From positions 208,566,001 through 208,630,000 of the forward strand of contig CM059583.1 of the NCBI GenBank assembly GCA_030407085.1: a stretch of 64,000 bases of DNA, written 5' to 3'. The notes under the pieces are model-generated. The model had not been told where the DNA came from, did not search any database, and worked only from the letters and a program-made list of their open reading frames with translations. This DNA is from Trichopria drosophilae (taxonomy: Eukaryota; Arthropoda; Insecta; Hymenoptera; Diapriidae). Below, piece by piece: positions 60,401-64,000 of this stretch. How positions within the stretch are numbered: position 1 is the first letter of the stretch; each line of letters begins with the position of its first letter. The translations under genes and the position numbers were made by a program.

Positions 60401-61836
60401 AACCTGCGTCCAATGTAAATCTACTAATAACATAATATTCCTCAATGCATATTTACCTTTTAGGATTAACAACCCAGTCGAAATTTAGTAACCATAACCC
60501 TGTGGCCAGGCCCTGATCAATGCTTTAATAAATTTCTACTCGGGACATTACTACAAGAGAGGAAAGTTTAGTTTTAAAAGTATATCGCCGATTTAAAAAC
60601 TATTAAAAAAAAAGTTACTATTAATACTGTTTACATACCATTCAATAACTAACGTTTACAAAAAATTAATTTTAAAATATTATAATTAAAATATATAAAT
60701 TAACGAGAGAAACGTTCCTCGTAATTTCTTCCTTAATTAGAAGTTATTTCATAAAATGATCAGATTGATTAATCGCACATAATCAGTTTAATTGGAATTC
60801 GAGGTTACGGTAATAGCTTTTTAAAAAAAAAAACTCTTGTATCGAATGACGAACGTGATGGAAGCGAGAAAATCGATCAAAATAGAGCAGGAGTAACAAA
60901 ACGACTGAACCTCGATAGTAAATATGATTACGATAGCGACTAGTTTTTCATGATATGCCGGGTTTACGTGAAATGGTTAGTTAATGTGGGCCACGTACTT
61001 GTCCCGATTACATTTTAGCGTCCTGGTATATGGAATTTTATCACGATTTATGGTAATTTCGCCCCAATTATATTTTCCCTGGTTTAATGTTTAATCCCAA
61101 GTTGTTTAAATTCCATAAATATATTTATGACTTTAATATAGACGTACATCATATAAAATCGCCAATAAAAACAGCACATTTCGCTTTCTTATGTCCGAAA
61201 GTTCCATGTACACATCGTTGCGCCGCGTAGCTTTTCTATGAGTTTTCCGTACTCGTCGACATTTCTTACGGAAATTATTTCCATAAACGAATATTTCTAA
61301 CATCTTATTTTCAATGGTTTTTAGCTCGTTTTTAGTATTCCTTATCAGACTTCAGGATAGAGTTTATATTTGAATTTACATCAATATAGAAATATAGGTA
61401 ATAAAAAAGAACAACCTTTATGCGTTCATTAGGTAGTCGAAATGTTTATATTGTTGTAATCAATATTATACCCGTTTTCTGTTCTGTACAGATAAAGCTG
61501 CTTATTTATTTCGACAAACTTTTTTATTACCGAACGTGTTCCAAGAATTGTGTATTTTGTTGAAAATACATTTGTTTATAATTTCTAATAGATAACCATT
61601 TCGAATTAAAGATTTTTCGAATTAGTTTTTAGTTTGAATAAAATAATAACGTTATTATTGTGACGACTTTTAAACGAAACTTATTTATTTTTAATACTTA
61701 TTAGACCTGAAAATAAAATATATTCAATACCTTAGACGAAGCAGAACTTATTTTTCGTATTATACGGAATCTTTAAGCTTTTGAAAGACATTGTTGCATT
61801 TGGTTTTTGCATTTTGACAGCCGGCCATTTTAACCA
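57485..61836. other. Intergenic, no gene seen
   Basis: Upstream side of the gustatory receptor. No exon chain found. GCAATG|GTGAGT at 58430-58441 would make a donor-like first exon but has no partner. The remainder is AT-rich, with decayed-transposon character at 58950-59420. Confidence 0.4.
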
Positions 61837-62797
61837 CGTACTTGGAAAAAAATAAATGGTTGAACTAACTACAAAATAATAAATTCAGCTAAAAGGGTGG
61901 AGTATATAATATCCAGACCTTTTCTTAGTTGCTTGAAATATGAAATTGAACAAGATAGATAGTTGGAATAACTATATTAATTCCTTAAATTAACTATTTA
62001 AATAATAACAGCTTTGTCCCGTTTTAACCAATTAAATCAGTAATCACGACTATTTCAAATAATTGAAAAAACTACCAAAATAGTCATCTTAAGTAGTTTT
62101 TTTCTTAACACATTTAGAGTTAGAACACTGACAACAAATGGATTGTGGGATAATGTATCAGTTCTTTGACTTGATGAACTAATATTTCATTCAGTGACTG
62201 CTACCGATTATTTGCTTCGATATTACGTTTTTTCTTCTCAAATACTGCATGGAGACCCTAACCTCTAATTTTCTACCTTTTAGGAATAATTCATATAAAT
62301 TTATAGCTACATTCAACTTTTTAAAGTGTTTTGTTTCCATGTTAACCTTTCCTCTCGACCAAATTGAACATTCGATTATTAACCCCCCGACAATAGTTTC
62401 CAAGTGACCTCATTTATTTACCGATAATGTCGTATTTACAAATCGTGCTGGTATTTATTACACAATATAGTTGTTTAATCTGATAAAAAAAATAGTTATT
62501 ATTTATCAAATTAGTTCCTTCAACAATGGAAATAACTGAACTTCCTTTTTTTTAGTTAGATTGTGTAATTGCGTAAAAATAGTTGAACTAACTACATATG
62601 GCATTACTAACATGGCAAAAAGGAATGTCAAAATTAAGCAGAACTGTTTACCATTTTTTATAGTTAATAATTTAACAAACTTAAAATAGTATATTCAACC
62701 ATAGTTGGTCTGCATAACCTGCTTCGTTATGTAAGCTATTTTTCGAAAAACTAATTTTCAGATAGTTAAATCAACTATTCTGTTTTTTCCGTGTAGA
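61837..62797. mobile_element. Possible MITE cluster with TAGTTGAACTAACTA motif
   Basis: CACGTACTTGGAAAAAAATA, then GGTTGAACTAACTA (61855-61870) and CAGATAGTTAAATCAACTATTCTG...TTTTTTCCGTG (62759-62797) are loosely inverted. AATAGTTGAACTAACTAC also occurs at about 62578. Boundaries are uncertain. Confidence 0.28.
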
Positions 62798-64000
62798 AGA
62801 TTCGACAGAGCATATCAAAATCCGTCCTAGCAATCATTACCAAAAATAAAATATTCCGAAATGTAATCAAAAACATTTTGCCTGTCCTGGACTAATAAGA
62901 ATTGTTATGGTTACAATCTGTCAGAATATGATGTACTAGTTGTAGGTTCTTTCCAATACAACGGCTTTTCCCTACGGCATTACTCACCCTGGTTCCTCTG
63001 CGGAAATCAGCATCTATCGCCCATGACGAGGACCTAATAGGTGTATACGATTGCATAAACGGTCCTGTATGTGTTCGACACAAGGGACTTCCAATATCCT
63101 GAATAATACCCTCTGTTATGGGACACATTGCAGCATATTATTACTGCATTATGGTGAACAAGTTTTTGGTCGAAAAACAGATCGCCTTCATGAATCACAT
63201 TCTTCAAAAATCCGTATTATTTGGCAATATACATATGGCCCAAATTCTTGAAATGTTCTGACTAAAATATGTTCTCCAATCTGGTGAAAATATTCCCACT
63301 ATGAACTTTGATATTTTGGTCAGAATATTAATCAGGAACAATTTTTCTATAACTGAATTTCGCGTGTCCCGCATAAATAATGGATTCGTTTTCAGCAACA
63401 AGAAAGCTATCAAATATTCTTGTTGCAAACTGAATTGATGTCTAAAATGTGCGGTATGTTGTTATTTCAGTGTAAAGTCTGCTGCTGCCATATGAGATCG
63501 GGATTCGATAGGCAGGGTGTTGTAGGATAACGTGGAACATGGGCTGATGTGCAACACCACCGGTTTCTGATTTACAGTTCGATATAGAACAGAATCGTTT
63601 ACTGTCATTTGTTTGTGTCCATAATACATTTTTGTATATACAACTCACGAGACGCTGTACGTACATACATAGCTTAGTTCAATTTCTCGAGATATATAAT
63701 ATTTTTGGCCCTTTACATATTTCTACTAGATTCGTGAAGTGTTTTAATTTATCTCAGTGGTAAATAGGTATTTATTGTAGTTTTTTTAAAGCGTATTGGA
63801 ATACCCAAAGACATTTTGCGTTTCCATTACTCTGTATTGCATACAATTCGATATGCGCAAAATATTTGAATTGTTTTTATGTCTTTGAGAAAGTTTTTAG
63901 GTATTATGTCGCCAAAGTGAAATAAAAGCATCGCTACTGCGGTGGAATTGAAGCAATTTTTTTTACTTTTTAGTTAAACTTTTTAGAGGTCTACTAAATT
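62798..64000. other. Unassigned segment with slightly coding-like composition
   Basis: 62890-63660 has longer open runs on both strands than the surrounding DNA (for example 62892-63128 and 63442-63666 on the - strand). I recognise no domain and see no coherent exon chain. It may be a decayed transposon gene or an exon of a gene outside the window. Confidence 0.25.

Overview
This is an AT-rich animal nuclear window, almost certainly from an insect. Genes have short exons, GT-AG introns and AATAAA signals, and one gene is an insect-type gustatory receptor with the C-terminal TYxxxxxQF signature. Hymenoptera is my best guess from overall character and repeat style, but it is not proven. Most of the window is intergenic DNA filled with non-autonomous DNA transposons (MITEs and foldbacks) and their decayed remains.

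Two protein-coding loci are solid. RpS9 (ribosomal protein uS4) lies on the + strand at about 11.6-13.54 kb. Its first and third introns each carry an H/ACA snoRNA (11924-12051 and 12785-12914). The two are paralogues: stems have changed by compensatory substitution while the guide pockets are conserved. A complete four-exon, 399-residue gustatory receptor lies on the - strand at 57484-56089. A third, small spliced gene (exons at 20324-20783, with a possible first exon at 13901-13977) encodes about 75 residues that I do not recognise. If that first exon is right, a 6-kb transposon sits inside its first intron.

Layout. 0-8.9 kb: a series of MITEs, most with TA target duplications, plus one PIF/Harbinger-like element with a TTA duplication. 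9.0-11.0 kb: several layers of nested elements. 11.4-13.6 kb: RpS9 and its snoRNAs. 14.1-20.2 kb: a 6,066-bp hAT-like element with a perfect 8-bp target duplication, about 390-bp inverted repeats and several internal foldbacks, itself hit by a 1,071-bp Tc1-like MITE. 20.3-20.8 kb: the small gene. 21-27.5 kb: further MITE families, including TTAA-flanked ones. 27.5-45 kb: gene-poor, with dispersed repeats, a hammerhead-like motif typical of Penelope ends (32.47 kb), a 1.2-kb TTAA-flanked foldback (39-40.2 kb) and three CpG-rich promoter-like islands. 45.9-55 kb: two decayed Penelope-like reverse transcriptase remnants, a 70-bp tandem repeat inside an element and a decayed foldback. 56.0-57.5 kb: the gustatory receptor. 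57.5-64 kb: no confident gene.

Translations longer than 100 residues at 33.5-34.0 kb and 44.3-44.8 kb are probably products of locally GC-rich composition. I found no tRNA, rRNA, CRISPR or bacterial feature.
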